DNA of 64,000 nt from Gloeobacter violaceus PCC 7421 (GTDB taxonomy: Bacteria > Cyanobacteriota > Cyanobacteriia > Gloeobacterales > Gloeobacteraceae). The stretch covers positions 1 to 64,000 of the forward strand of contig NC_005125.1 of NCBI RefSeq assembly GCF_000011385.1, written 5' to 3'. Within the stretch, counting starts at the first letter, position 1; every line of letters begins with the position of its first letter. The notes under the pieces are model-generated. The model was not told the origin of the DNA. It made no database searches and was given only the letters and a program-made list of their open reading frames with translations. Made by a program: the position numbers and the translations under genes. Positions 7,921-15,607 of this stretch are shown here, piece after piece.

Positions 7921-7936
7921 ATCAACAATTTTTGAA
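7921..7936. promoter_or_regulatory. Second ATCAA-N6-TTGAa site upstream of pstS2
   Basis: ATCAA-N6-TTGAA matches nine of ten symmetric positions of the site at 7767-7782. It lies 48 bases before the pstS2 start. Two spaced sites could allow cooperative binding. Confidence 0.45.
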
Positions 7937-7983
7937 ATAATGAAGTTGTCCAGAAAGCAGTAGCGATAGAAAGGATTTTCAAA

Positions 7984-8997
7984 ATGAAGAATAAACCACT
8001 TGCTGTCGCCGCCAGTATCGTGGCGCTTGCTGCGGGTGCGACCCTGGCGCAGGGGCTTCCCGCGCAGGCACCGTCCGTTAAGATCGATGGATCGAGCACG
8101 GTCTACCCGATCACCCGCGCCGCCGTCAAAGCCTTCGAGGCCGAACACAAGCAATTCCAGGGCAAAATCGCCGTCAACTTCTCCGGCACCGGCGGTGGAT
8201 TTCGCAAGTTCTGCAGCGGTGAGACCGATATTTCCGACGCTTCGCGGCCGATCCTCCAAAGGGAGATGGATGAGTGCCGACGGGCAAACGTCGCCTTTAT
8301 GGAACTGCCGGTGGCCTTCGACGCGCTCACGGTCGTCGTCCACCCCAAAAATACCTGGGCTAGCGAGATCACCGTCGCCGAGCTCAAAAAAATCTGGGAG
8401 CGCGCCTCCCAGGGCAAAATCACCCGCTGGAGTCAGGTGCGCCCCGGCTTTCCCGACCGGCCGCTCAGGCTGTATGGCCCCGGGCGCGACTCAGGGACGT
8501 ATGACTACTTTGCTGAAGCCATTCTGGGCTCCGCCGACACCGACACCCGCAGCGATTACGAGGCATCTGAGGACGACGACGTGCTGGTAGAAGGAGTAGC
8601 TGCGGATCCCAACGCGCTGGGTTATTTTGGCTACGCCTACTACGAAGCGAACCTGAACAGACTGAAGACCCTGGCCGTCGATAGCGGCAAAGGCCCGGTA
8701 GCCCCTACCGACAAAAACGTCGAGAAGGGCACCTATGCTCCGCTGTCGCGACCGCTGTTCATCTACGTCAACATCGTCTCGGCGCAAAAAAAAGCGGAAG
8801 TGCGCGAATTTGTAGACTTTTACCTTGAAAACGGCGCGAAGCTCGCTTCCTTGGTGGGCTATGTACCCTTACCGGCGGAAGGCTATCACATCGCCAACAA
8901 CCACTTCCATCGGGGCAAGCGCGGCACGGTGTACGGTGGGCGGGCCTACCTGGGGCTGACCATCCGCGAGGTGCTCCTCAAAACCGCCAGCTTCTAG
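7984..8997 (+). CDS. pstS: PstS-like phosphate-binding protein, paralogue 2
   Basis: Secreted binding protein of 337 residues with signal peptide, then KIDGSSTVYPIT, FSGTGGGFRKFC, and DSGTYDYFAE loops. It belongs with paralogues 3 and 5 (ERASQGKITRWSQVR; C-terminus ending LLKTASF), separate from 1 and 4. About 160 bases at 8291-8449 are almost identical to 9674-9832 in paralogue 3. It has its own upstream region with two ArsR-type palindromes, so it is probably a separate transcript. It could present ligand to the single PstCAB encoded here. Confidence 0.88.
   Translation: MKNKPLAVAASIVALAAGATLAQGLPAQAPSVKIDGSSTVYPITRAAVKAFEAEHKQFQGKIAVNFSGTGGGFRKFCSGETDISDASRPILQREMDECRRANVAFMELPVAFDALTVVVHPKNTWASEITVAELKKIWERASQGKITRWSQVRPGFPDRPLRLYGPGRDSGTYDYFAEAILGSADTDTRSDYEASEDDDVLVEGVAADPNALGYFGYAYYEANLNRLKTLAVDSGKGPVAPTDKNVEKGTYAPLSRPLFIYVNIVSAQKKAEVREFVDFYLENGAKLASLVGYVPLPAEGYHIANNHFHRGKRGTVYGGRAYLGLTIREVLLKTASF
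8291..8449 (+). repeat. Near-identical block shared by pstS2, pstS3 and pstS5
   Basis: This 159-base stretch matches 9674-9832 (pstS3) with one mismatch, and about 140 bases of it match 11921-12062 (pstS5) with a few changes, including at silent codon positions. The 5' flanks of the three genes are much more divergent, a pattern expected from gene conversion or recent recombination. Confidence 0.75.
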
Positions 8998-9357
8998 CCG
9001 TCGAGGTGTATCTTGTCGGTTTCGAGGCTCGCGGTTGTTGTGAGAATTTCCATCTTTTCAGTCGATATTATGTCTTACGATTGTAATTGCCAGCAATAAG
9101 ATTGACGCTTGAAAGTCGTACTGGGAGATTGTTTGGCAAAAGCCGACCGAATAGCTGTATATAAAGGCTGCAAGAACTTGAAGGTCGCAAGCTGCGGAGG
9201 GTTCCCGGGCGTACTGCATAAGGGGAAAGCGACGTCTCTACGGAAATAATGTGGGCAGAGGACGTCAGCCGGCGTCTGAAATTTGTCGGCAGTCACACCT
9301 AACGCCTCGAATGATGCGGCTGCCAACGATCTTAAGGTTTTCGCTGAAGTGGAGAGC
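8998..9357. other. Intergenic region upstream of pstS3
   Basis: No convincing gene. It contains an imperfect inverted repeat, GACGTCTCT (9231-9239) against AGAGGACGTC (9257-9266), about 90 bases before the pstS3 start. No ATCAA-N6-TTGAT site or Pho box is seen. The region is more AT-rich in its first half, so a promoter is likely but not identifiable. Confidence 0.4.
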
Positions 9358-10380
9358 ATGATGAAAAAGTCAGTTGTTGTCGGTATTTCTGTCGCAGTAC
9401 TCGCCGCAGCCAGCATGGTGCTTGCGGCTCAAAACACCACCGCCCGCCCTTCACAGGTCAGCATCGACGGTTCGAGCACGGTCCACCCGATCACCCGGAC
9501 CGCTGTCGAGGAGTTTCTATCGCGCAACCCGCAGATCGCCAAAGGTGCATTCGCCGTTGGCTTTTCCGGAACCGGGGGCGGTTTGAAAAAGCTTTGCACC
9601 GGCGAAATCGACATCGCCGGTGCTTCTCGGCCCATTTCGCGGCAAGAAATTCAGTCTTGCCGCAACAACAATATCGCCTTTATGGAACTGCCGGTGGCCT
9701 TCGACGCGCTCACGGTCGTCGTCCACCCCAAAAATACCTGGGCTAGCGAGATCACCGTCGCCGAACTCAAAAAAATCTGGGAGCGCGCCTCCCAGGGCAA
9801 AATCACCCGCTGGAGTCAGGTGCGCCCCGGCTGGCCTGACCGGCCACTCAAGCTCTACGGACCCGGCCGCGACTCGGGCACTTATGACTACTTTGCCGAG
9901 GCGATTTTGGGCTCCGCCAACACCGACACCCGCAGCGACTATGTCGACAGCGAGGACGACGACGTGCTGGTCAGAGGGGTCAGCGAAGATCCCGACGCCC
10001 TGAGCTACTTTGGCTACGCCTACTACGAAGCGAGCCGTGGACGCCTCAAAGCGCTTGCGGTGGCAAACGGCCTGGGAGCTGTTGCGCCCTCCCGGCAGGC
10101 TGTCGAGAAAAACCTCTACCAACCCTTGGCGCGGCCGCTGTTTCTCTACGTCAACATGGTCTCCAGCCAGACAAAACCCCCGGTGCGGGAGTTCGTCGGA
10201 TTTTATCTGCAACATGCCGGACGGATCGTGAACGCCGTCGGGTATGTTCCCCTGCCGCCGGAGGGTTACCACATCGCCAACAATCACTTCTGGCGGGGCA
10301 AGCGCGGCACGGTGTACGGCGGGAAGGCCCAGATAGGATTGACCCTGCGCCAGATGCTCCTCAAAACCGCCAGTTTCTAG
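9358..10380 (+). CDS. pstS: PstS-like phosphate-binding protein, paralogue 3
   Basis: Secreted binding protein of 340 residues. The start is the ATG at 9358, with GGAG nearby; the double Met opens a typical signal peptide ending near LAA. Ligand loops are SIDGSSTVHPIT (His instead of Phe/Tyr before PIT), FSGTGGGLKKLC, and DSGTYDYFAE. The loop normally reading DISDASRPI reads DIAGASRPI here. These changes near the anion pocket could alter affinity or selectivity. Its middle shares a near-identical DNA block with paralogues 2 and 5. Confidence 0.87.
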   Translation: MMKKSVVVGISVAVLAAASMVLAAQNTTARPSQVSIDGSSTVHPITRTAVEEFLSRNPQIAKGAFAVGFSGTGGGLKKLCTGEIDIAGASRPISRQEIQSCRNNNIAFMELPVAFDALTVVVHPKNTWASEITVAELKKIWERASQGKITRWSQVRPGWPDRPLKLYGPGRDSGTYDYFAEAILGSANTDTRSDYVDSEDDDVLVRGVSEDPDALSYFGYAYYEASRGRLKALAVANGLGAVAPSRQAVEKNLYQPLARPLFLYVNMVSSQTKPPVREFVGFYLQHAGRIVNAVGYVPLPPEGYHIANNHFWRGKRGTVYGGKAQIGLTLRQMLLKTASF

Positions 10381-10402
10381 CCCTTTGCGCCGATCCGCCT
10401 CA

Positions 10403-10421
10403 ATTAATCCGGCTTTAACCT
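10403..10421 (+). promoter_or_regulatory. Pho-box-like tandem repeat upstream of pstS4
   Basis: ATTAATCC (10403-10410), three-base spacer, TTTAACCT (10414-10421). This fits the cyanobacterial Pho box pattern of PyTTAAPyPy-type octamers repeated every 11 bases, bound by SphR/PhoB. It lies 82 bases before the pstS4 start. The other pstS upstream regions show no such pair. Confidence 0.5.
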
Positions 10422-10502
10422 TGCCGCAAAGAATGCTTGTTAGGATGCTGGCTGTCCCCATGTCTGGCCCATCCCCGGTACGGTAAAAGTCAGAGGGTAT
10501 CC

Positions 10503-11510
10503 ATGGTGTCGGTCCGCAAAGAGGCAGGATTAGGCCTGATCGCGGCGGCTTTGTTTGGTGCAATTGCCGCCGTCGGTGCCGCTGCCCAGTCGCTCATCCA
10601 AATCGATGGCTCCAGCACAGTCTTCCCGATCACCGAAGCCGCCGCTGAAGCCTTTCAAAAAAGCAAACAGGGAGCGGTAAAGGTCACCGTCGAGGTCTCG
10701 GGCACCGGCGGCGGCTTTAAAAAGTTCTGCCGCGGTGAGACCGATATTTCCGACGCTTCGCGGCCGATTCTCAAAAAAGAAATGGATGCCTGCAAAAAAA
10801 TGGGCATTCAGTACATCGAACTGCCGGTGGCCTTCGACGCGCTCACCGTCATGGTGCACCCATCCAACACTTGGGCCGGCGACCTCACCGTCGCCGAACT
10901 GAAAACCATCTGGGAACCGGCGGCCCAGATCAAAATCACCAACTGGAATCAGGTGCGTTCATCGTTTCCGAACGTACCTTTGAAGCTCTACGGCCCCGGC
11001 ACCGACTCCGGCACCTTCGACTACTTCACCGAGGCGGTGGTCGGCAAAGCCAAAGCCAGCCGCGGCGACTTTACCGCCTCCGAAGACGACAACGTCCTGG
11101 TGCAGGGCATCGCCAACGACAAGAACGCTTTGGGCTACTTCGGCTACGCCTACTACGCCGAGAACAAGAACAAGCTCAAGGCAGTGGGCATCGACGGCGG
11201 TAAAGGTCCTGTACTGCCCTCGGAGAAGACGGTCGAAGACGGCAGCTACAGTCCCCTTTCGCGGCCCATTTTCATCTACGTCAATGCTGCGGCAGCGGTC
11301 GAGAAGCCCGAACTGCGCCAGTTCGTCGAGTTCTACCTCAAAAACGCACCGACCCTCGCCAAACAGGTCAAGTACGTGCCACTGCCGACGACAGCTTACA
11401 ACGTCTCCCTGGGCCACTTCCAACAAAATCGCATCGGCACCGTCTTTGGCGGTCAGGCGGAGGTGGGTTCCAAGATCGAAGACCTGCTCGCCCGCAAACC
11501 CCAGTACTGA
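10503..11510 (+). CDS. pstS: PstS phosphate-binding protein, paralogue 4
   Basis: Secreted binding protein of 335 residues, close to paralogue 1: [36 protein letters not shown] and [14 protein letters not shown] are shared. DNA in the second loop (10696-10795) is nearly identical to 4216-4315. The ATG at 10503 was chosen because it begins the signal peptide. It is the only paralogue with a Pho-box-like element upstream, so it may be the phosphate-starvation copy, while paralogue 1 sits behind an ArsR-type site. Confidence 0.9.
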   Translation: MVSVRKEAGLGLIAAALFGAIAAVGAAAQSLIQIDGSSTVFPITEAAAEAFQKSKQGAVKVTVEVSGTGGGFKKFCRGETDISDASRPILKKEMDACKKMGIQYIELPVAFDALTVMVHPSNTWAGDLTVAELKTIWEPAAQIKITNWNQVRSSFPNVPLKLYGPGTDSGTFDYFTEAVVGKAKASRGDFTASEDDNVLVQGIANDKNALGYFGYAYYAENKNKLKAVGIDGGKGPVLPSEKTVEDGSYSPLSRPIFIYVNAAAAVEKPELRQFVEFYLKNAPTLAKQVKYVPLPTTAYNVSLGHFQQNRIGTVFGGQAEVGSKIEDLLARKPQY

Positions 11511-11559
11511 GCGTCCGCGCAGTGGGCAGAGACAAGCGTAGCGCACTCTCAAACGCATC

Positions 11560-11579
11560 AAGTAAACTTGAACTTACTT
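11560..11579. promoter_or_regulatory. Inverted repeat upstream of pstS5
   Basis: AAGTAA-N8-TTACTT, 31 bases before the pstS5 start. It resembles AGTAA-N7-TTACT at 3441-3457 before arsR2. It may be an operator; the regulator is unknown. Confidence 0.4.
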
Positions 11580-11610
11580 TGTTATCCCGGCTACAGCAAG
11601 AGGCAGACCA

Positions 11611-12627
11611 ATGAACATGTCAAAAAACCTGTTGGCCACTGCTGCGCTCGCGGTGGGCGCGGTGGGCGCGGCCCTGGCCCAGAACGCTTCCGACGAGCAA
11701 GTCAAAGTCAAAATTGATGGATCGAGCACGGTCTACCCGATCACCCGCGCTGCCGCCAAGGCCTTCGAGGAGCAAAACAAGCCGTACCAGGGGACGATTG
11801 CCGTCGCCTTTTCCGGTACCGGCGGGGGCTTCAAAAAGTTCTGCGCCGGCACAACCGATATCAGCGACGCCTCGCGGCCGATACTCCAAAAAGAAATCGA
11901 CGCCTGCCGCAACAACAACGTCGCCTTTATGGAACTGCCGGTGGCCTTCGACGCGCTCACGGTCGTCGTCCACCCCAAAAATACCTGGGCTAGCGAGATC
12001 ACCGTCGCCGAACTCAAAAAAATCTGGGAGCGCGCCTCCCAGGGCAAAGTCACCCGCTGGAGCCAGGTGCGAGCGGGCTTTCCCGACCGGCCGCTCAAGC
12101 TCTACGGACCCGGCCGCGACTCGGGCACCTACGATTACTTTGCCGAGGCGATTTTGGGCTCCGCCAACACCGACACCCGCAGCGACTATGTCGACAGCGA
12201 GGACGACGATGTGCTGGTCAAAGGGGTCAGCGAAGATCCCGACGCCCTGGGCTACTTCGGCTACGCCTACTACGAAGCGAACAAAGATAAATTGAAGGCG
12301 CTCGCCGTCGACGGCGGCAAAGGCCCGGTGCCTCCTACCGACAAGAATGTTGAGAAGGGGACCTACGCCCCGCTCTCGCGGCCGCTGTTCATTTACGTCA
12401 ACATCGTCTCGACCCAGAAAAAGCCCGAAGTGCGCGAATTTGTAAAGTATTATCTGGACAACGGCGAGAAGCTCGCGGCTTCAGTGGGCTACGTGCCCTT
12501 GCCGGAGGAGGGCTACCACATCGCGAGCAACCACTTTTTCCGCGGCAAGCGTGGCACGGTCTACGGCGGGCGGGCCTATCTGGGGCTGAGTATCCGCGAG
12601 GTGCTCCTCAAGACCGCCAGTTTCTGA
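11611..12627 (+). CDS. pstS: PstS-like phosphate-binding protein, paralogue 5
   Basis: Secreted binding protein of 338 residues of the 2/3/5 subgroup: [35 protein letters not shown]-terminus LLKTASF. The signal peptide ends near LAQ. A ribosome site AAGAGG precedes the ATG. It shares the conserved DNA block with paralogues 2 and 3, and 12105-12260 is also very close to paralogue 3. No transporter genes follow, so it would feed PstCAB or act as a scavenger or sensor. Confidence 0.88.
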   Translation: MNMSKNLLATAALAVGAVGAALAQNASDEQVKVKIDGSSTVYPITRAAAKAFEEQNKPYQGTIAVAFSGTGGGFKKFCAGTTDISDASRPILQKEIDACRNNNVAFMELPVAFDALTVVVHPKNTWASEITVAELKKIWERASQGKVTRWSQVRAGFPDRPLKLYGPGRDSGTYDYFAEAILGSANTDTRSDYVDSEDDDVLVKGVSEDPDALGYFGYAYYEANKDKLKALAVDGGKGPVPPTDKNVEKGTYAPLSRPLFIYVNIVSTQKKPEVREFVKYYLDNGEKLAASVGYVPLPEEGYHIASNHFFRGKRGTVYGGRAYLGLSIREVLLKTASF

Positions 12628-12819
12628 AGGTACCAGCTGTCGGTAAGCGCACTCTGACACTTGAGCGCGCCCGATCATCTAAAATATGTAAATTTGCCGC
12701 CGTTTTATCCCGAGACTGTAGGGAGTTCGGGGCTTGCCGCCCGCTGTCGAGAGCAGCCGAGGGGCCGGCTCCTGTTGCGTGTGGGACACCTTCTCATCCA
12801 CCGAGGCCCCAAAACAGTC

Positions 12820-13944
12820 ATGAAAACCCAGAACACAGCCGTTCGATGCTCCAAATGCGGCTACAACAACAATCCCGGCACCGCTGCCGCCTGTCTGGTT
12901 TGCGGCAAGCCGTTGCGGGATCCGGCCGGTGTGCCCTGGCGGATCTGGCTGGGGGCCGTGGCCGGATTGCTCACGGTCGGAGGCATCTTGTTTATCCTGC
13001 GCAGCAGTTTGGATGAAGGGGTGAGCACCAGCGCCCCGCTCGCAGCCCAAATCGACCGTTACCCGAGCCGCTTTGAGCGCATCAAACTCTACAGCCAGAT
13101 GGCCGAGGTGCCAAACGTGCCGACGGGACTGTTCAATTACGGGGGGTCAACGACGCTGGCTCCCCTGCGCGGCCCGGCGATCCTCGATGCCCTTGCCGTC
13201 GCCCACCCCAGCTTCCGGCTGCGCTACGTCGACCCGCTTGACGGCGCTCCCGGTTCGGGGACGGGGATAGCGATGCTGCTGCGCGGGGAATTGAGCTTCA
13301 GCCAGTCCTCCCGTCCGCTCAAAGATTCCGAATTCGTCCGGGCCGCCACCCGCGGCTTCAAGCTCGAACAATTGCCCATCGCCATTGACGGCATCGCTGT
13401 ATTCACCCACCCCGGAGTACCGCTCACCGGGCTTAGCATCGTCCAGTTGCGCGATATCTTTACCGGCAAACTCACCAACTGGCAGCAGGTGGGCGGACCG
13501 AATCTGCCCATTGTGCCTTTTAGTCGCAATCTGCGCGACGGGGGCACCGTCGACTTTTTCAACGAGAACGTGCTGCGCAGCCGCGGATTCGGCCCGCGCG
13601 TGCGCGTGGTTCGCGACACCACCGACGCGCTGCGCAGTGTGGCCGCTACCCCGGGCGGCATCGGCTACGCGAGCGCCTCGGAAGTGGTCAGCCAGCGCAC
13701 CGTGCGTACCCTTGCCCTCTCGAAGGGCAACGGCCGCCAGTACGTCAGACCGTTCACCGCCGGGGGCACCGTCGATGCCGAAGCCTTCCGCAACGGCAGC
13801 TACCCGATTACCCGTCGGCTATTTATTCTGGTGCGCCGCGACGACGGCCTCGACGAGCAAGCCGGGGCCGCCTACACCAATTTGCTGCTGTCGGGCCAAG
13901 GGCAGCGCCTCGTCGAAGAGGCGGGCTTCGTAGCCATCCGCTAA
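12820..13944 (+). CDS. Zinc-ribbon, membrane-anchored PstS-like protein
   Basis: Protein of 374 residues. It begins with a four-cysteine zinc ribbon, CSKCGY...CLVCGKPL (about residues 10-33), then one transmembrane helix (about 43-63, IWLGAVAGLLTVGGILFILR), then a PstS-like binding domain with GGSTTLAPLRGP, SFSQSSRPLKD and IAIDGIAVFTHP. The ribbon should be cytoplasmic and the binding domain periplasmic. It lacks a cleavable signal, unlike the five PstS paralogues upstream, and is much more divergent. The ATG at 12820 was chosen because upstream in-frame sequence lacks protein character. It may be an anchored receptor or sensor rather than a transport component. Confidence 0.75.
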   Translation: MKTQNTAVRCSKCGYNNNPGTAAACLVCGKPLRDPAGVPWRIWLGAVAGLLTVGGILFILRSSLDEGVSTSAPLAAQIDRYPSRFERIKLYSQMAEVPNVPTGLFNYGGSTTLAPLRGPAILDALAVAHPSFRLRYVDPLDGAPGSGTGIAMLLRGELSFSQSSRPLKDSEFVRAATRGFKLEQLPIAIDGIAVFTHPGVPLTGLSIVQLRDIFTGKLTNWQQVGGPNLPIVPFSRNLRDGGTVDFFNENVLRSRGFGPRVRVVRDTTDALRSVAATPGGIGYASASEVVSQRTVRTLALSKGNGRQYVRPFTAGGTVDAEAFRNGSYPITRRLFILVRRDDGLDEQAGAAYTNLLLSGQGQRLVEEAGFVAIR

Positions 13945-14328
13945 CCGGGCGGCGATTTTAGCAATCTTAATCCCAGCTGAGTGCCCTGAAGTGTGCCCAG
14001 CAGATTCGATGATGAAATTGTAAAAAAATATATCGCAACAATTGGATGCTTGCGCAGCGCAGCGCCTGCCAATCCTCGCGTCCGTGAAACGCCAAATCGG
14101 TTGGTGAACATCAATACAGACTTTGGTGGCCATGTGACCCTTTTGACTTTATTGATAACTAATTAGATAACAAAAAGCTTTTGTAGCAAGCATTTTGGCT
14201 TGGCAAACAATCTTCTGAGAAATGTTGGGTCGAGTACCAATAAAAACATGCATACTCTGGTATCCTCCTTTGTCGTAGGGCTTCAAGCGCCGTTCGCTTG
14301 AGTCCGTCTCCTTCTGTGAGGAATCATT
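13945..14328. other. Intergenic region, AT-rich 5' leader of next gene
   Basis: 384 bases without a convincing gene. It is markedly AT-rich between 14020 and 14250. A hairpin, TCAAGCG (14283-14289) with CGCTTGA (14295-14301), lies in the presumed leader of the gene at 14329. GAGGA precedes that ATG. No tRNA-like structure was noticed. Confidence 0.4.
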
Positions 14329-14934
14329 ATGCGATACGCTTCCATGTTTGCGGCTGCGCTTGCGGCCTTGATGATCGCGGCTCCCAGCCACGCCGGTGTG
14401 CTTGAAATTGCCATTCCTGTTTCGGACGCGGATCCGACCAACGGCTTTACCTACGTCGACAGCATCGGCGGGGTAGCGAGCGGTGTTGCTCTCAACAACG
14501 GCCCCGGCGACTTCAATGTCTTCGGCAATGTCTTTCAGAGCGACTACGGCCTGCTCGGCGCCGGGGAATCCGGCGGTTCGTTCATCGATTACATCGGTTC
14601 GTTTACCGCCAGTGCCAGCAGCGGCGCCGGTCCGTTTCTGGATGCGACGTTGATTTCAAGCTTTAAATTCGTGACCCTCGGGGTCAACTTTGTCTCCAGC
14701 GGCTCAAGCATCGATGTGATTATCACCAATGTCACCACCGGGGGCACCAAGGTGATCGGCGACCTTGACCCGACGCTGTCGAAAACCTCGCTGACGCGGG
14801 TCTTCGACATCACCTCCGCCATTCGCACCCTGGGAGAAGGCCAGTACACCGTCACCTTTTCCTACAAAGAGTCCGGCGCCCGCCGCACCTACTTCGGCTT
14901 CAACAATGTGCAGCTGACGATCGTGACGCCCTAA
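14329..14934 (+). CDS. Secreted protein of unknown function
   Basis: Protein of 201 residues with a clear signal peptide (cleavage about residue 22, SHA-GV) and a mature part rich in Gly, Ser, Thr and alternating beta pattern, ending in strands TYFGFNNVQLTIVTP. It looks like a small beta-sandwich extracellular protein. There is no PEP-CTERM tail or membrane anchor at the C-terminus. It is followed by a hairpin terminator. I do not recognise a family. Confidence 0.75.
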   Translation: MRYASMFAAALAALMIAAPSHAGVLEIAIPVSDADPTNGFTYVDSIGGVASGVALNNGPGDFNVFGNVFQSDYGLLGAGESGGSFIDYIGSFTASASSGAGPFLDATLISSFKFVTLGVNFVSSGSSIDVIITNVTTGGTKVIGDLDPTLSKTSLTRVFDITSAIRTLGEGQYTVTFSYKESGARRTYFGFNNVQLTIVTP

Positions 14935-14938
14935 GCGT

Positions 14939-15508
14939 CTAGACGGCGATCCGCCCGCCCTGCCGCCGGTGGGGCGGGCATTTTGCGTCGGCGGGTTGCC
15001 GGCGCGCCTCAAGCCAACACATCCGCTCGAACAGTCGCCAACAGTAGGACTCAGAAAGGCCGCAGGTGAGCGCTCCGCGCAAAACGACGCTGCTGTACCA
15101 TTCGTTGGGCGCCAATTCCTCGCTGAGCTTGTCGACGACAGTATAGGTGCGCACCTCCCGGTGCACCCGTCCCCGGCAGCTCACTTCGACAAATTCGTGG
15201 CGGTAGTCGCCCTGGGCAACCCCCTCGCGCCCATCGAGCAGGCCCCCCAGGTGCCACGGCAACCGGTAGAGTACCCCTTCGACTTCGCCGCGCGGGTCGA
15301 GCACGATGTCGAGGGCACCGCAATCGCGCCGCTGCAGATAATGAAAAAAACCGAGCCGGTATCCAGACAGGCGCGCCACTCCGACGACGCGGCCGTGCAC
15401 ATCCTCACCCAGAGAACGCTTCAGATCGACCGGGCACATGCACGAGCCGTAGGCAAAATACAAAAACGTCGATTCGCCGTCGCCAGGGTCGCAGCGGTAC
15501 AAGCTCAT
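14939..15508 (-). CDS. Gamma-glutamylcyclotransferase-like protein
   Basis: Protein of 189 residues. FLYFAYGSCMCP near the N-terminus is the substrate-loop motif (YGSN/C type) of the GGCT fold, followed by GYRLGFF and GEVEGVLYRL, the usual second and third signatures. Members form 5-oxoproline from gamma-glutamyl compounds or trim gamma-glutamylamines. The C-terminal 60 residues are Arg/Cys-rich and not typical. The ATG at 15508 is preferred over an upstream TTG. It converges with the gene at 14329. Confidence 0.7.
   Translation of the reverse strand: MSLYRCDPGDGESTFLYFAYGSCMCPVDLKRSLGEDVHGRVVGVARLSGYRLGFFHYLQRRDCGALDIVLDPRGEVEGVLYRLPWHLGGLLDGREGVAQGDYRHEFVEVSCRGRVHREVRTYTVVDKLSEELAPNEWYSSVVLRGALTCGLSESYCWRLFERMCWLEARRQPADAKCPPHRRQGGRIAV
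14953..14985. terminator. Terminator after the 14329 gene
   Basis: GCCCGCCC (14953-14960) pairs with GGGCGGGC (14972-14979), then ATTTT. It serves the plus-strand gene ending at 14934 and overlaps the 3' coding end of the convergent gene. Confidence 0.65.
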
Positions 15509-15607
15509 TGCAAGCGCAGGGAGACTGGAACTCCACAAATCCTAGCAACTGGCCGCCGAGAATACAACAAAAAATCGGTGGGCTTGCCGTAGATTGTTTC
15601 GATGGCC

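Noticed and set aside
12661-12819. N-terminal extension of the zinc-ribbon PstS-like protein
   Set aside because: Upstream in-frame residues are Arg-rich and unlike protein; the Met at 12820 directly precedes the ribbon.
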